From Tunturibacter empetritectus (GTDB lineage Bacteria; Acidobacteriota; Terriglobia; Terriglobales; Acidobacteriaceae), in NCBI RefSeq assembly GCF_040358985.1, contig NZ_CP132932.1, positions 3,596,001 through 3,660,000 of the forward strand: 64,000 bases of DNA. Reading direction: 5' to 3'. Under the pieces are notes generated by a model that saw only the letters and a program-made list of their open reading frames with translations, was not told the origin of the DNA and searched no databases. This document shows positions 27,348-35,979 of the stretch, piece by piece; within the stretch, counting starts at the first letter, position 1; each line of letters starts with the position of its first letter. The translations under genes and the position numbers were made by a program.

Positions 27348-28850
27348 ATGAGTGGTGCTGGGTTGGATCCAAAGACTGCGCCGACGTTTCCGATGGCGGC
27401 GAAGGCGATGATGGGCGATGTGCAGCTGCGGAAGAATGTGCGTCATGCTACGGACGTGATCCAGGAGAAGCGGGCTCGAGTGGTGAGCGAGATGCCGGAC
27501 TGGCAGGAGCTGCGCGAGGCAGGGAAGCAGATTCGCCGGCACACGATGGAGCATCTGGATTTTTATCTTGAGGAGTTTGAGGCGAACTGTACGCGCGCGG
27601 GCGGAGTGGTGCACTGGGCTCGGGATGCGGAGGAGGCGCGGCGGATTGTTATTGGGCTTGTGAAGGCTTCGGGGTCGGATGAGGTGATCAAGATCAAGTC
27701 GATGACGACGGAGGAGATTCAGCTGAACTCCGCGCTGGAGGCTGCGGGGATTCATCCCTATGAGACCGATCTGGCGGAGTTGATTATTCAGCTGGGGGCG
27801 GATCGGCCGTCGCATATTGTGGTGCCGGCGCTGCATAAGAACAGGGAGCAGATACGTGAGATCTTTCAGCGGGAGATGAACCTGCCGGAGTTGGGAGGGA
27901 GGCCGGAGGATCTGGCGGATGCGGCGCGGATGTTTCTGCGGGAGAAGTTTCTGCGGGTGAAGACGGCGGTGAGTGGGGCGAATTTTTTGATCGCGGAGAC
28001 GGGTGGGGTTTGTGTGGTGGAGAGCGAGGGCAATGGACGGATGTGTCTGACGCTGCCTGAGACGCTGATCACGATTGCGGGGATTGACAAGGTGCTGCCG
28101 CGATTTCAGGACCTGGAGGTAATGCTGCAGCTGCTGCCGAGGTCGGCTACCGGGGAGCGGATGAATCCTTATAACTCGATTTGGACTGGGGTGGATGGGG
28201 CTTCTGCTGGCGATGGTTTGCGAGATGGCGCTCGCGATGGTCTACGAGATGGCCCAAGGGTGTTTCATGTGGTGCTGATGGACAATGCGCGGACCGAGAT
28301 TCTGGCGGATGATGAGGGACGGCAGACGCTGAACTGTATTCGCTGCGGGGCCTGCCAGAATGTCTGCCCGGTTTATCGGCAGACGGGGGGACATGCGTAT
28401 GGGAGCGTGTATGCGGGGCCGATCGGGGCGATTCTGACGCCGCAGCTGCAGGAGATGCATCATGCGCAGTCTCTGCCGTATGCATCTTCGTTGTGCGGGG
28501 CGTGCTATGAGGTCTGCCCGGTGAAGATCAATATTCCGGAGGTGCTGATTCATCTGCGCAACAAGGTGGTGAAGCAGAATACGGCTGGGGTCGCGGGGTT
28601 GTTCGATGTGGAGGCCGGGGCGATGAAGGCGATGGCTCTGATCTTTCGGAGTGAGAGGAGATTCAGGGCGGCCCAACGGCTAGGGCGCATCGCCGAGCGG
28701 CCGTTGGTGCGCAGGGACGCACAGGGTGAGGGATGGATTGGGTGGCTGCCGGGGCTGCTGGGCGGGTGGACGCAGGCCAGGGATCTCGGGGAGATGCCGA
28801 AGGAGACGTTTCGGGACTGGTGGGAGAGGCGGGGTGAGAATGGAAACTGA
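27348..28850 (+). CDS. lutB: L-lactate utilisation iron-sulfur protein LutB
   Basis: 500 residues. An N-terminal LUD domain (about 60-290) is followed by a ferredoxin-like region with CIRCGACQNVCPVY and CGACYEVCPVKI, two 4Fe-4S sites, and a C-terminal domain ending in a conserved ETFRDWW. It passes electrons from lactate oxidation, with LutA and LutC. Between the LUD domain and the clusters is an insertion with an exact eight-residue duplication, DGLRDGAR-DGLRDGPR (bases 28210-28257), not usual in the family. GGGGGTGAGG precedes the ATG. The 3' end overlaps lutC by 11 bases. Confidence 0.95.
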   Translation: MSGAGLDPKTAPTFPMAAKAMMGDVQLRKNVRHATDVIQEKRARVVSEMPDWQELREAGKQIRRHTMEHLDFYLEEFEANCTRAGGVVHWARDAEEARRIVIGLVKASGSDEVIKIKSMTTEEIQLNSALEAAGIHPYETDLAELIIQLGADRPSHIVVPALHKNREQIREIFQREMNLPELGGRPEDLADAARMFLREKFLRVKTAVSGANFLIAETGGVCVVESEGNGRMCLTLPETLITIAGIDKVLPRFQDLEVMLQLLPRSATGERMNPYNSIWTGVDGASAGDGLRDGARDGLRDGPRVFHVVLMDNARTEILADDEGRQTLNCIRCGACQNVCPVYRQTGGHAYGSVYAGPIGAILTPQLQEMHHAQSLPYASSLCGACYEVCPVKINIPEVLIHLRNKVVKQNTAGVAGLFDVEAGAMKAMALIFRSERRFRAAQRLGRIAERPLVRRDAQGEGWIGWLPGLLGGWTQARDLGEMPKETFRDWWERRGENGN

Positions 28851-29505
28851 TTTGGTTACAAATTCGCGGGTGGGGGTGTTGCGCAGGGTGAGGGCGGCTA
28901 CAGGTAGAGCGTCAGATGGAGTTGCGGCTCGGGTTGGGTGGGATGGGATTGCACGAGAGTATCGGCGGAGGGGGACGCTGGAGCGCGAGGGGGTGCTGGC
29001 GCTGCTGGAGGATCGGCTGCGGGACTATGATGCGCGGGTGTTTCGGGTTGTGGGTGAGGACGTAGGGCAGAGTGTCGCGGAGCGGCTGGTGGAGCGGGGA
29101 GTTCGGCGGATGGTGGTGCCGGTGGGGTTGCCGGCTGCGTGGATGTCTGCTTCGGCTGCGGTGGAGTATGTGGTGGATGAGGGGTTGTCCTCGGAGGAGT
29201 TGGATGGTGTCGATGGGGTGATGACGGGGGCGACGCTGGCGATTGCGGAGACGGGGACGTTCGTGCTGCAGGGTGTGGCGGGGCAGGGAAGACGGGCGGC
29301 GACGCTGGTGCCCGACTATCACCTGTGCGTGGTGAGGGCGGAGGATGTAGTGGAGACGGTGCCGGAGGCAATGGGGCGTCTGCAGGGGACGGCTGGACTT
29401 GCGACTACGTTTGTTTCGGGGCCGTCTGCGACGGCGGATATCGAGATGACACGGATCAAGGGGGTGCATGGGCCGCAATTTCTGGATGTACTTCTAATTG
29501 TTTGA
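28840..29505 (+). CDS. lutC: L-lactate utilisation protein LutC (LUD domain)
   Basis: 221 residues with one LUD domain. EGVLALLEDRLRDYDARVFRV and the C-terminal GVTGATLAIAETGT-type stretch (here GVMTGATLAIAETGTFVL) are typical, as is the ending IKGVHGPQFLDVLLIV. The ATG lies inside lutB with GGTGAG just upstream, so translation is coupled. Without a catalytic motif of its own, LutC is known from Bacillus to be required with LutA and LutB for growth on lactate. rhaI follows after 113 bases that contain operator site B. Confidence 0.93.
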   Translation: METDLVTNSRVGVLRRVRAATGRASDGVAARVGWDGIAREYRRRGTLEREGVLALLEDRLRDYDARVFRVVGEDVGQSVAERLVERGVRRMVVPVGLPAAWMSASAAVEYVVDEGLSSEELDGVDGVMTGATLAIAETGTFVLQGVAGQGRRAATLVPDYHLCVVRAEDVVETVPEAMGRLQGTAGLATTFVSGPSATADIEMTRIKGVHGPQFLDVLLIV

Positions 29506-29560
29506 AGCGTGGAAAAAATCTTTTGACAAATGACGGTAAAAAGGCGCAGTCTGCCTATGT

Positions 29561-29580
29561 TTCAATAGAGAGTATATTTC
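29561..29580 (+). promoter_or_regulatory. 20-bp operator candidate upstream of rhaI (site B)
   Basis: TTCAATAGAGAGTATATTTC, identical to site A in opposite orientation. It ends 38 bases before the rhaI ATG, and TATATT within it could serve as a -10 hexamer. The gap between lutC and rhaI is otherwise unremarkable. Shared control of uptake, lactate oxidation and isomerisation by one rhamnose regulator is the likely meaning. Confidence 0.7.
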
Positions 29581-29618
29581 TATATCGTAATATCTTGGAC
29601 GCGCGAGGGACTTGAGTG

Positions 29619-30824
29619 ATGGGAAACAACGGTGCTGGAGTGGCAGAGCGGGACGCACAGAGGGTGTACAGCGCGTTGGATGGTTTTCGGATCGAGGTTC
29701 CGTCGTGGGGATTTGCGAATACCGGGACGCGGTTCGGGAAGTTTATTCAGGGTGGCGCGGCGACGACGATTGAAGAGAAGTTCAGCGATGCGGCGCAGGT
29801 GAATGCGTTGACGGGCGCGAGCCCGACGGTGGCGCTGCACGTGCTGTGGGATTTGCCGCATGGGAGGGCGGATGTTCCTGCGATTCAGGCGCTCGAGAAG
29901 AAGTATGGGATGAAGTCTGGGTCGATCAATCCGAATCTCTTTCAGAGTGCGGAGTACAAGTATGGATCGATTGCGAATCCCAGCGCGGAGGTTCGCGGGA
30001 TGGCGTTGAAGCATCTTCTGGATTCGGTGGCGATTGGGCAGGCGCTGGGGTCGAAGGATGTTTCGCTGTGGATTGCGGATGGATCGAACTATCCGGGGAC
30101 GCAGAGTATTCGCAAGCGGATTGGATGGATGGAAGAGGTGCTGGGTGCGACCCATGCTGCTCTCGGAGAGGGGCAGCGGATGCTGGTCGAGTACAAGCCG
30201 TTTGAGCCGGCTTTTTATCACACCGACATTGCGGACTGGGGGATGGCTCTGGAGTTGGTGCGGCGCTGCGGGCCGAAGGCGAAGGTGCTGGTGGATACGG
30301 GGCATCATGCGCAGGCGACGAATATTGAACAGATCGTGACGTGGTTGCTGCATGTGAAGGAGCTGGGTGGATTTCATTTCAACGACAGGAAGTACGCCGA
30401 TGACGACCTGACGCTGGGGTCGATTGATCCTTACCAGGTGTTTCGAATCTTCCATGAGATTTTGAGTGCGGAGGAGAAGGAACGCGCGGATGTTGCCTTC
30501 ATGATCGACCAGAGCCATAACCTGAAGGGCAAGGTGGAGGCGATGGTGCAGACGGTAGCGATGGCGCAAGAGCTGTATGCGAAGGCTGCGCTGATCGACC
30601 AAGCGAAGCTGGCGGAGTTGCAGCAGGAGTGCCGGCTGGTGGAGGCGGAGGAGTGCTTCCGGAGTAGCTTCTGGCAGGACGTGCGGCCGATCGTGAGGGA
30701 GTGGAGGGTTGCGCGCGGGCTGCCGGCGGAGCCTCTGAAGGCGCTGGCGGAGAGTGGGTATGTGGAGAAGATCACGCGGGAGCGAGAGAGCAGGAACGCT
30801 CGCAGCGTCTCGACTTACGCTTAG
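29619..30824 (+). CDS. rhaI: L-rhamnose isomerase (RhaI type)
   Basis: 401 residues. TIM-barrel metal-dependent isomerase turning L-rhamnose into L-rhamnulose. Metal- and substrate-binding stretches are visible: VALHVLWDLPHG, VSLWIADGSNYPGTQS, MLVEYKPFEPAFYHTD, VLVDTGHHAQATNIEQI and GFHFNDRKYADDDL. This is the RhaI form found in Pseudomonas and Gram-positives, not the E. coli RhaA form. The GTG directly before the ATG (29616) is a possible start; the ATG is preferred, with GAGGG about nine bases upstream. Product goes to the kinase RhaB, encoded 3.6 kb downstream. Confidence 0.95.
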   Translation: MGNNGAGVAERDAQRVYSALDGFRIEVPSWGFANTGTRFGKFIQGGAATTIEEKFSDAAQVNALTGASPTVALHVLWDLPHGRADVPAIQALEKKYGMKSGSINPNLFQSAEYKYGSIANPSAEVRGMALKHLLDSVAIGQALGSKDVSLWIADGSNYPGTQSIRKRIGWMEEVLGATHAALGEGQRMLVEYKPFEPAFYHTDIADWGMALELVRRCGPKAKVLVDTGHHAQATNIEQIVTWLLHVKELGGFHFNDRKYADDDLTLGSIDPYQVFRIFHEILSAEEKERADVAFMIDQSHNLKGKVEAMVQTVAMAQELYAKAALIDQAKLAELQQECRLVEAEECFRSSFWQDVRPIVREWRVARGLPAEPLKALAESGYVEKITRERESRNARSVSTYA

Positions 30825-30985
30825 AGATTTCTTCCTGATCGTTTGCGGGGTGAGGCGCGGGGTTGGGGTTCTGGGAAGAGGGAATTCTGGCGTTTTGATC
30901 GCTGTTGGATGGGAATTCCATTAGCGAAACCGAGGCAGGTGCCGCATAATGGATCGGCTGAGTGGTCGCTCCTCGGCGGGAGACT

Positions 30986-32080
30986 ATGGCGGTACGAAAG
31001 ACCTCGAAACGACTTTATCTGATTCCTGTGCTGTCGAAGGCGCTGGATATTCTGGAGCTGCTGCAGGCGGAGAACCAGCCGATGACACTGGAGTCGATCC
31101 ATCGGCAGACGCGAATCTCGAAGACGACGGTGTACCGGGTGTTGAAGACGTTTGTTCACCGGGGATATCTTTCGCAGTCTCCCGATGGGACGTACCGGCA
31201 GGTGACGCGGCCGAAGAAGATGCGGTTTGGCTTCGGCGGGCAGAGCGCGGATATGCCGTTTTCGGTGGAGGTGACCGAGAGCTTGAAGGATGCAGCGGCG
31301 GCGGCGGGGGTCGATCTACTGATTCTGGATAATCGCTATGACGCGGCGACTGCGTTGCGGAATGCGGAGGAGTTTGTTTCAAGCAAGGTGGATCTGGTGA
31401 TCGAGTTTCAGGTGGAGCAGGAGGTTGCTCCGATGATCGGGGATAAGATTGCGGGGGCGAAGATTCCGCTGATTGCTATTGATATTCCACATCCTCATGC
31501 GACTTACTTCGGAGTGGATAACTATCGGGTGGGGATTGAAGCTGGGGAGACGCTAGGAGCGCATGCGATTGCCATCTGGGACGGGAAGGTGGATTGGGTG
31601 ATCGGGCTGGATCTGGCGGAGGCTGGGCAACTGGTGCAGAGCCGGATTACTGGTGCGTTTGAAGGGGTGAGGAGCGGACATCCGGAGTTGCCGGTGGAGG
31701 TGTTTGTGCGGATCGACGGGCGAGGGATGCGCGACCGGAGCAAGAAGTTGATCTCGGATTTTCTACAGCGGCATCCGAAGGACAAGCACATTCTGATTGC
31801 GGCGGCTACGGACTCAAGTGCGTTGGGCGCGGTGGATGCGGTGCGGGAGCAGAGACGCGAGAAGCATGTGGCGATTGTGGGGCAGGATTGCATTGCGGAG
31901 GCGATGCAGGAGATGCGGAGGGACAAGTCGCCGCTGATCGGGTCGGTGTCGCATGAGGCGAGCTCGTATGGGCCGAGTCTGATTCATCTTGGACTGTCGC
32001 TGCTGCGGGGGCAGACGGTGCCACCTTACAACTATGTGGCTCATAAGATGGTGACCCGGGATTCGCTCGGCGGGGTTTGA
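30986..32080 (+). CDS. Transcriptional regulator: IclR-like HTH fused to a periplasmic-binding-protein sugar sensor
   Basis: 364 residues. The N-terminus (about 14-70) is a winged helix of IclR type: LSKALDILELLQAENQPMTL, then ISKTTVYRVLKTFVHRGYL. The rest (about 80-345) is not an IclR effector domain but a RbsB/LacI-type sugar-binding fold: VDLLILDNRYDAATALRNAE, VDLVIEFQVEQEVAP, IPLIAIDIPHPHATYFGVDN and HVAIVGQDCIAEAMQEM. No signal peptide is present, so it is cytoplasmic. Its place between rhaI and rhaD makes rhamnose or rhamnulose the likely effector. The ATG with GGGAG is chosen over a GTG at 30962. Confidence 0.88.
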   Translation: MAVRKTSKRLYLIPVLSKALDILELLQAENQPMTLESIHRQTRISKTTVYRVLKTFVHRGYLSQSPDGTYRQVTRPKKMRFGFGGQSADMPFSVEVTESLKDAAAAAGVDLLILDNRYDAATALRNAEEFVSSKVDLVIEFQVEQEVAPMIGDKIAGAKIPLIAIDIPHPHATYFGVDNYRVGIEAGETLGAHAIAIWDGKVDWVIGLDLAEAGQLVQSRITGAFEGVRSGHPELPVEVFVRIDGRGMRDRSKKLISDFLQRHPKDKHILIAAATDSSALGAVDAVREQRREKHVAIVGQDCIAEAMQEMRRDKSPLIGSVSHEASSYGPSLIHLGLSLLRGQTVPPYNYVAHKMVTRDSLGGV

Positions 32081-32090
32081 GTTTTGGCAT

Positions 32091-32106
32091 AATTTTCTCA
32101 TTGGAA
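32091..32106. promoter_or_regulatory. Diverged operator-like site upstream of rhaD (site C, weak)
   Basis: AATTTTCTCATTGGAA. Its complement TTCCAATGAGAAAATT resembles sites A and B (TTC-AAT-GAGA order kept) with one inserted and one deleted base. It lies about 76 bases before the rhaD ATG. This could be a weaker copy of the rhamnose operator or chance. Confidence 0.3.
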
Positions 32107-32181
32107 ATAGTTGCCGTATTGGTGTTGCGTGTGGAATGATAGTCGGGGCCTGGATTTAGGCCAGGGCGAAGAGGTTGACAC

Positions 32182-34428
32182 ATGACGGCACAGAGCGGCC
32201 TGAAGTTTTTGGAAGATCGTTGGGATGAGGCTGTTGCGGCGAAGCTGGATGCACCGGAGCTGCTGAGATACAGATCGAACCTGCTGGGCTCGGATCTGCG
32301 GATTACCAACTTCGGCGGGGGGAATACGAGCTCGAAGCTGGAGCAGGTCGATCCGCTGGATGGAAAGACGAAGCAGATTCTTTGGGTGAAGGGGAGTGGG
32401 GGCGATCTGGGGAGCATCAAGCGCGCGGGGTTTGCGACGCTGTACCTGGAAAAGCTGCTGGCGCTGGAGAAGGCGTATCGCGGGGTGGATCTCGAAGACG
32501 AGATGGTGGAGATGTATCCGCTGTGTACGTTTGGGAATAATCCTGTGGCGGCTTCGATTGATACGCCGCTGCATGGGTTTCTGCCGTTTGCGCATGTGGA
32601 CCATCTGCATCCTGACTGGGGGATCGCGCTGGCGGCTTCGGCAAACGGGAAGATCAAGATGGAGGAGTTCAACAAGGAGTTTGGGAACATGCTGGTGTGG
32701 CTGCCGTGGCAGAGGCCTGGGTTCGAGCTGGGCATGATGTTGAAGAAGATCGTGGAGGAGACGCCGGGGTGCGATGGCGTGGTGCTGGGCGGGCATGGGC
32801 TGTTTACGTGGGGCGAGACGCAGCGCGAGAGCTACCTAAATACGATTACGATCATCGATCAGCTGGGGCAGTTTATTGAGCGGCATGGTTCGGTTGCGGG
32901 GCATAAGCACTTTGGCGGCGGGCAGGTGAAGAGTCGCGAAGACCGGGTTGCGGTTGCGCTGCAGGTGATGCCTTATCTGCGTGGGGTGGTGTCGCGGAAG
33001 CAGCGATGGATTGGGAGCTTTAGCGATCTGCCGCAGGTGATGGAGTTTGTGAACTCGGCGCAGGCGGAGAAGCTGGCGCACCTGGGGACGAGCTGCCCGG
33101 ATCACTTTATTCGAACGAAGATTCGGCCGATGTTTCTCAAGTGGAATCCGGCGGGCGATCCGACGGAGTTGAAGGAGCTGATTGAGAGTTCGCTTGAGAC
33201 GTATCGCGTGGAGTATGCGGAGTACTACAAGAAGCATGCGGTGAAGGATTCGCCTGCGGTGCGCGATGCGAGCCCTACGGTGGTACTGGTGCCGGGGGTG
33301 GGGATGTTCAGCTTTGGAAAGAATAAGACGGAGTCGCGGATTACCGGGGAGTTTTATGTCAATGCGATTGGTGTGATGCAGGGCGCGGGTGCTCTGGGCG
33401 CGGGAGTGGATTGTAAGGAGATTTCACCCCAGCGAGCAAGCTTGCCGGGGACCCCGGATATTCCGCAGGCGGGCCCGGCCGCCTCCGCGGATCAGTTTAC
33501 AGTGCATGCGAACTATGTTGCGCTGCCTCTGAGTGAGGCGTTTCGGATTGAGTACTGGAAGCTGGAAGAGGCGAAGATTCGCAGACAGCCGCCGGAGAAG
33601 GAGCTGAGCCGGCGGGTTGCTCTTGTGGTTGGCGGTGGGAGTGGGATTGGGCGCGAGGTTGCGCTGCTTGCAGCTCAGCGTGGAGCGCATTTGGTGGTGG
33701 CCGATCGCGATGTGAAGGGCGCCGAGGCGGTTGCTGAGGAGGTAAAGGCGATTGCCGGGAGAGAGGCGGTCAGCTGGACGAGCATTGATATTCGCGACCG
33801 CAAGACGATTAGGGCTGCTCTTGAGACGACGGTGAAGCAGTTTGGTGGGATCGATATTTTGATCAACACGGCTGCGCTGTTTCCTTCGTCGCCGGATGGT
33901 GTGATCAGCGATGCGCAGTGGGCTTTGACGCTTGAGGTTAACGTCACGGCGAACTATCTGCTAACAGACGAGGCGGCGAAGATCTTTGCGGAGCAGGGGA
34001 TCGACGCAAGCGTGGTGCTAACGAGTTCCGCGAATGCTGTGGTGGCGAAGCGTGGCAGCGAGGCTTACGACGTGAGTAAGGCGGCGTTGAGCCACCTGGT
34101 GCGAGAGCTGGCGGTTTCTCTGTCGCCGAAGGTGCGGGTAAATGGGATCAGTCCGGCTACAGTGGTGAAGGGGTCGACGATGTTTCCGCGTGATCGCGTG
34201 ATCGCTTCGCTGAAGAAGTACAAGCTGCCGTTTGAAGAGACGGATACGGATGATGGACTGCGGAATGAGCTAGCGCAGTTTTATGCGACGCGAACGTTGA
34301 CGCATCAGCCGATTGATCCGAAGGATTGTGCGGAGGCGATTATGTTCCTTGCGGGGCCTCTGGCTCGATGCACGACGGGACATCTGGTTCCGGTGGATGG
34401 TGGTTTGACGGAAGCGTATCTGCGATAA
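32182..34428 (+). CDS. rhaD: Bifunctional rhamnulose-1-phosphate aldolase / lactaldehyde dehydrogenase
   Basis: 748 residues, full length for the aldolase-SDR fusion. The N-terminal class II aldolase half (to about 460) has RITNFGGGNTSSK, LHGFLPFAHVDHLHPD and VVLGGHGLFTWG, giving the zinc histidines and splitting L-rhamnulose 1-phosphate into DHAP and L-lactaldehyde. The C-terminal SDR half starts with VALVVGGGSGIGREVALLAA (near 478), has NVTANYLLTDEA and the catalytic AYDVSKAAL, and probably oxidises lactaldehyde to L-lactate. AAGAGG precedes the ATG by seven bases. Its lactate would feed LutABC encoded 4 kb upstream. Confidence 0.95.
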   Translation: MTAQSGLKFLEDRWDEAVAAKLDAPELLRYRSNLLGSDLRITNFGGGNTSSKLEQVDPLDGKTKQILWVKGSGGDLGSIKRAGFATLYLEKLLALEKAYRGVDLEDEMVEMYPLCTFGNNPVAASIDTPLHGFLPFAHVDHLHPDWGIALAASANGKIKMEEFNKEFGNMLVWLPWQRPGFELGMMLKKIVEETPGCDGVVLGGHGLFTWGETQRESYLNTITIIDQLGQFIERHGSVAGHKHFGGGQVKSREDRVAVALQVMPYLRGVVSRKQRWIGSFSDLPQVMEFVNSAQAEKLAHLGTSCPDHFIRTKIRPMFLKWNPAGDPTELKELIESSLETYRVEYAEYYKKHAVKDSPAVRDASPTVVLVPGVGMFSFGKNKTESRITGEFYVNAIGVMQGAGALGAGVDCKEISPQRASLPGTPDIPQAGPAASADQFTVHANYVALPLSEAFRIEYWKLEEAKIRRQPPEKELSRRVALVVGGGSGIGREVALLAAQRGAHLVVADRDVKGAEAVAEEVKAIAGREAVSWTSIDIRDRKTIRAALETTVKQFGGIDILINTAALFPSSPDGVISDAQWALTLEVNVTANYLLTDEAAKIFAEQGIDASVVLTSSANAVVAKRGSEAYDVSKAALSHLVRELAVSLSPKVRVNGISPATVVKGSTMFPRDRVIASLKKYKLPFEETDTDDGLRNELAQFYATRTLTHQPIDPKDCAEAIMFLAGPLARCTTGHLVPVDGGLTEAYLR

Positions 34429-34460
34429 CAGAAGCGGATTTGCGATAGGAGAGGCGCGCG

Positions 34461-35954
34461 ATGAGACGGACGCCAGATATGGCGCTGGTTCCGCAAATTC
34501 CATTGGATACGCGGGCTTTGGTGGCGGTGGACCTGGGGGCAGAGAGTTGCCGGGTTTCGCTGCTGCGATGGGTGGCGAGACGGCCGGTGATTACGCTGGT
34601 GCATCGGTTTGCCAACGCTCCGCGTGAGACAGATGGCGGGCTGCGGTGGGATTTAGGCATGATCGAAGCTGGGTTGGAGCATGGGCTTCGACTCTGTGCG
34701 GAGATGGCAGTGGAGGGCGTGCGCTCAATCGCAGTGGATGGCTGGGCTGTGGACTATGTGCGCGTGGATGGGAATGGGAGCGCTCTGGCTGATCCGTTTT
34801 GCTATCGCGATGAGAGGACGATTGAGGCGGAGAAGATGCTGTACGAGGAGATAACGCCTGAGCGGCTGCGCGAGTGTACGGGTGTGCAGTTGCTGCGTAT
34901 CAACACGCTGTATCAGCTGTATGCGGACCGGTTGCAGGGACTGCCTGCGGGTAGTCAGTGGATGAATCTGCCGGAGTATATTCTGTCGCGCTGGGGCGGG
35001 GCTCGGGTGGCGGAGTTCACGAATGCGACTCACTCGCAGATGGTGGATTTGCATGGGCGGCGTTGGTGTGAGGAGATCTTTCAGGCTGCGGAGCTGAATG
35101 TTGCACTTGCGCCCAAGCTGGTTCCACCGGGGACTGAGGTTGGGAGGTTGCGTGGTGAGTTGGCGAAGCTGGCGGCGTTTCGCGATACGGTGTTGATCGC
35201 TCCGGCCTGTCATGACACGGCTTCGGCGATTGCGGGGATCACTGCGGTGGGGGAGGACTGGGCTTACCTCAGCTCGGGGACTTGGTCGCTGGTGGGGACG
35301 GTGCTAGCGGAGCCGAGGAATGATGCGGCTGTCGCGGCGGAGAACTTCACGAATCTTGGAGCGGTGGGGGGGAGAGTCTGTTTTCATAAGAATGTGAATG
35401 GGATGTGGTTGATCCGGCAGTGTCTGCAGGAGTGGGCGGCGGAGGGCAGGGAGTGGAGTGTGCCGGAGTTGGTGGCAGCGGCGGAGAAGGTGGCGAAGCC
35501 GGAGGGGCTGCTGAATGTGGATGATGCCGATCTGCTGTTGGCGGGTGGGATGCTGCAGAGGATTAATGCTCAACGGTTGAGGAGGGGGCTAAAGGCTTTG
35601 GAGGAAGGTGCGGAGAATGCTCCCGCGTTTGCGAGTCTGATCTTTCATAGCCTGGCGGCTCGGTATGCGGAGGTGCTGGAGCGCGTGGCGTTTCATAGCG
35701 GGAAGAAGTTGAAGCGATTGTTTGTGGTGGGTGGTGGGAGCCAGAATGATTTTCTGAACCGGCTGACGCAGGAGGCTACGGGGCTGGAGCTGTTTCGCGG
35801 CGCGGCGGAGAGCTCGACGGTGGGGAACTTTGCGGTGCAGCTGGCGGTGCTGGAGGGTAGCCGGGATGAGGTGACCGGCGCGGATGCAGAGCAGGTGTCA
35901 GGATGGGCGGGGCGGTTGGCGCTGGCACTGGAGCAGGCGATTACGAAGGGTTAG
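34461..35954 (+). CDS. rhaB: Rhamnulokinase
   Basis: 497 residues, FGGY sugar kinase. It phosphorylates L-rhamnulose at C1. The actin-like ATPase motifs are seen: LVAVDLGAESCRVSLLRW (phosphate 1), AVDGWAVDYVRVD, SSGTWSLVGT (phosphate 2 region) and FVVGGGSQNDFLNRLTQEAT (adenosine site). AGGAGAGG stands before the ATG. It follows rhaD by 32 bases and is likely co-transcribed with it. A frame for the next gene opens inside its 3' end, but the real start there is downstream. Confidence 0.94.
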   Translation: MRRTPDMALVPQIPLDTRALVAVDLGAESCRVSLLRWVARRPVITLVHRFANAPRETDGGLRWDLGMIEAGLEHGLRLCAEMAVEGVRSIAVDGWAVDYVRVDGNGSALADPFCYRDERTIEAEKMLYEEITPERLRECTGVQLLRINTLYQLYADRLQGLPAGSQWMNLPEYILSRWGGARVAEFTNATHSQMVDLHGRRWCEEIFQAAELNVALAPKLVPPGTEVGRLRGELAKLAAFRDTVLIAPACHDTASAIAGITAVGEDWAYLSSGTWSLVGTVLAEPRNDAAVAAENFTNLGAVGGRVCFHKNVNGMWLIRQCLQEWAAEGREWSVPELVAAAEKVAKPEGLLNVDDADLLLAGGMLQRINAQRLRRGLKALEEGAENAPAFASLIFHSLAARYAEVLERVAFHSGKKLKRLFVVGGGSQNDFLNRLTQEATGLELFRGAAESSTVGNFAVQLAVLEGSRDEVTGADAEQVSGWAGRLALALEQAITKG

Positions 35955-35979
35955 CACTGGCATGGTAGGCTTCCCTTGC

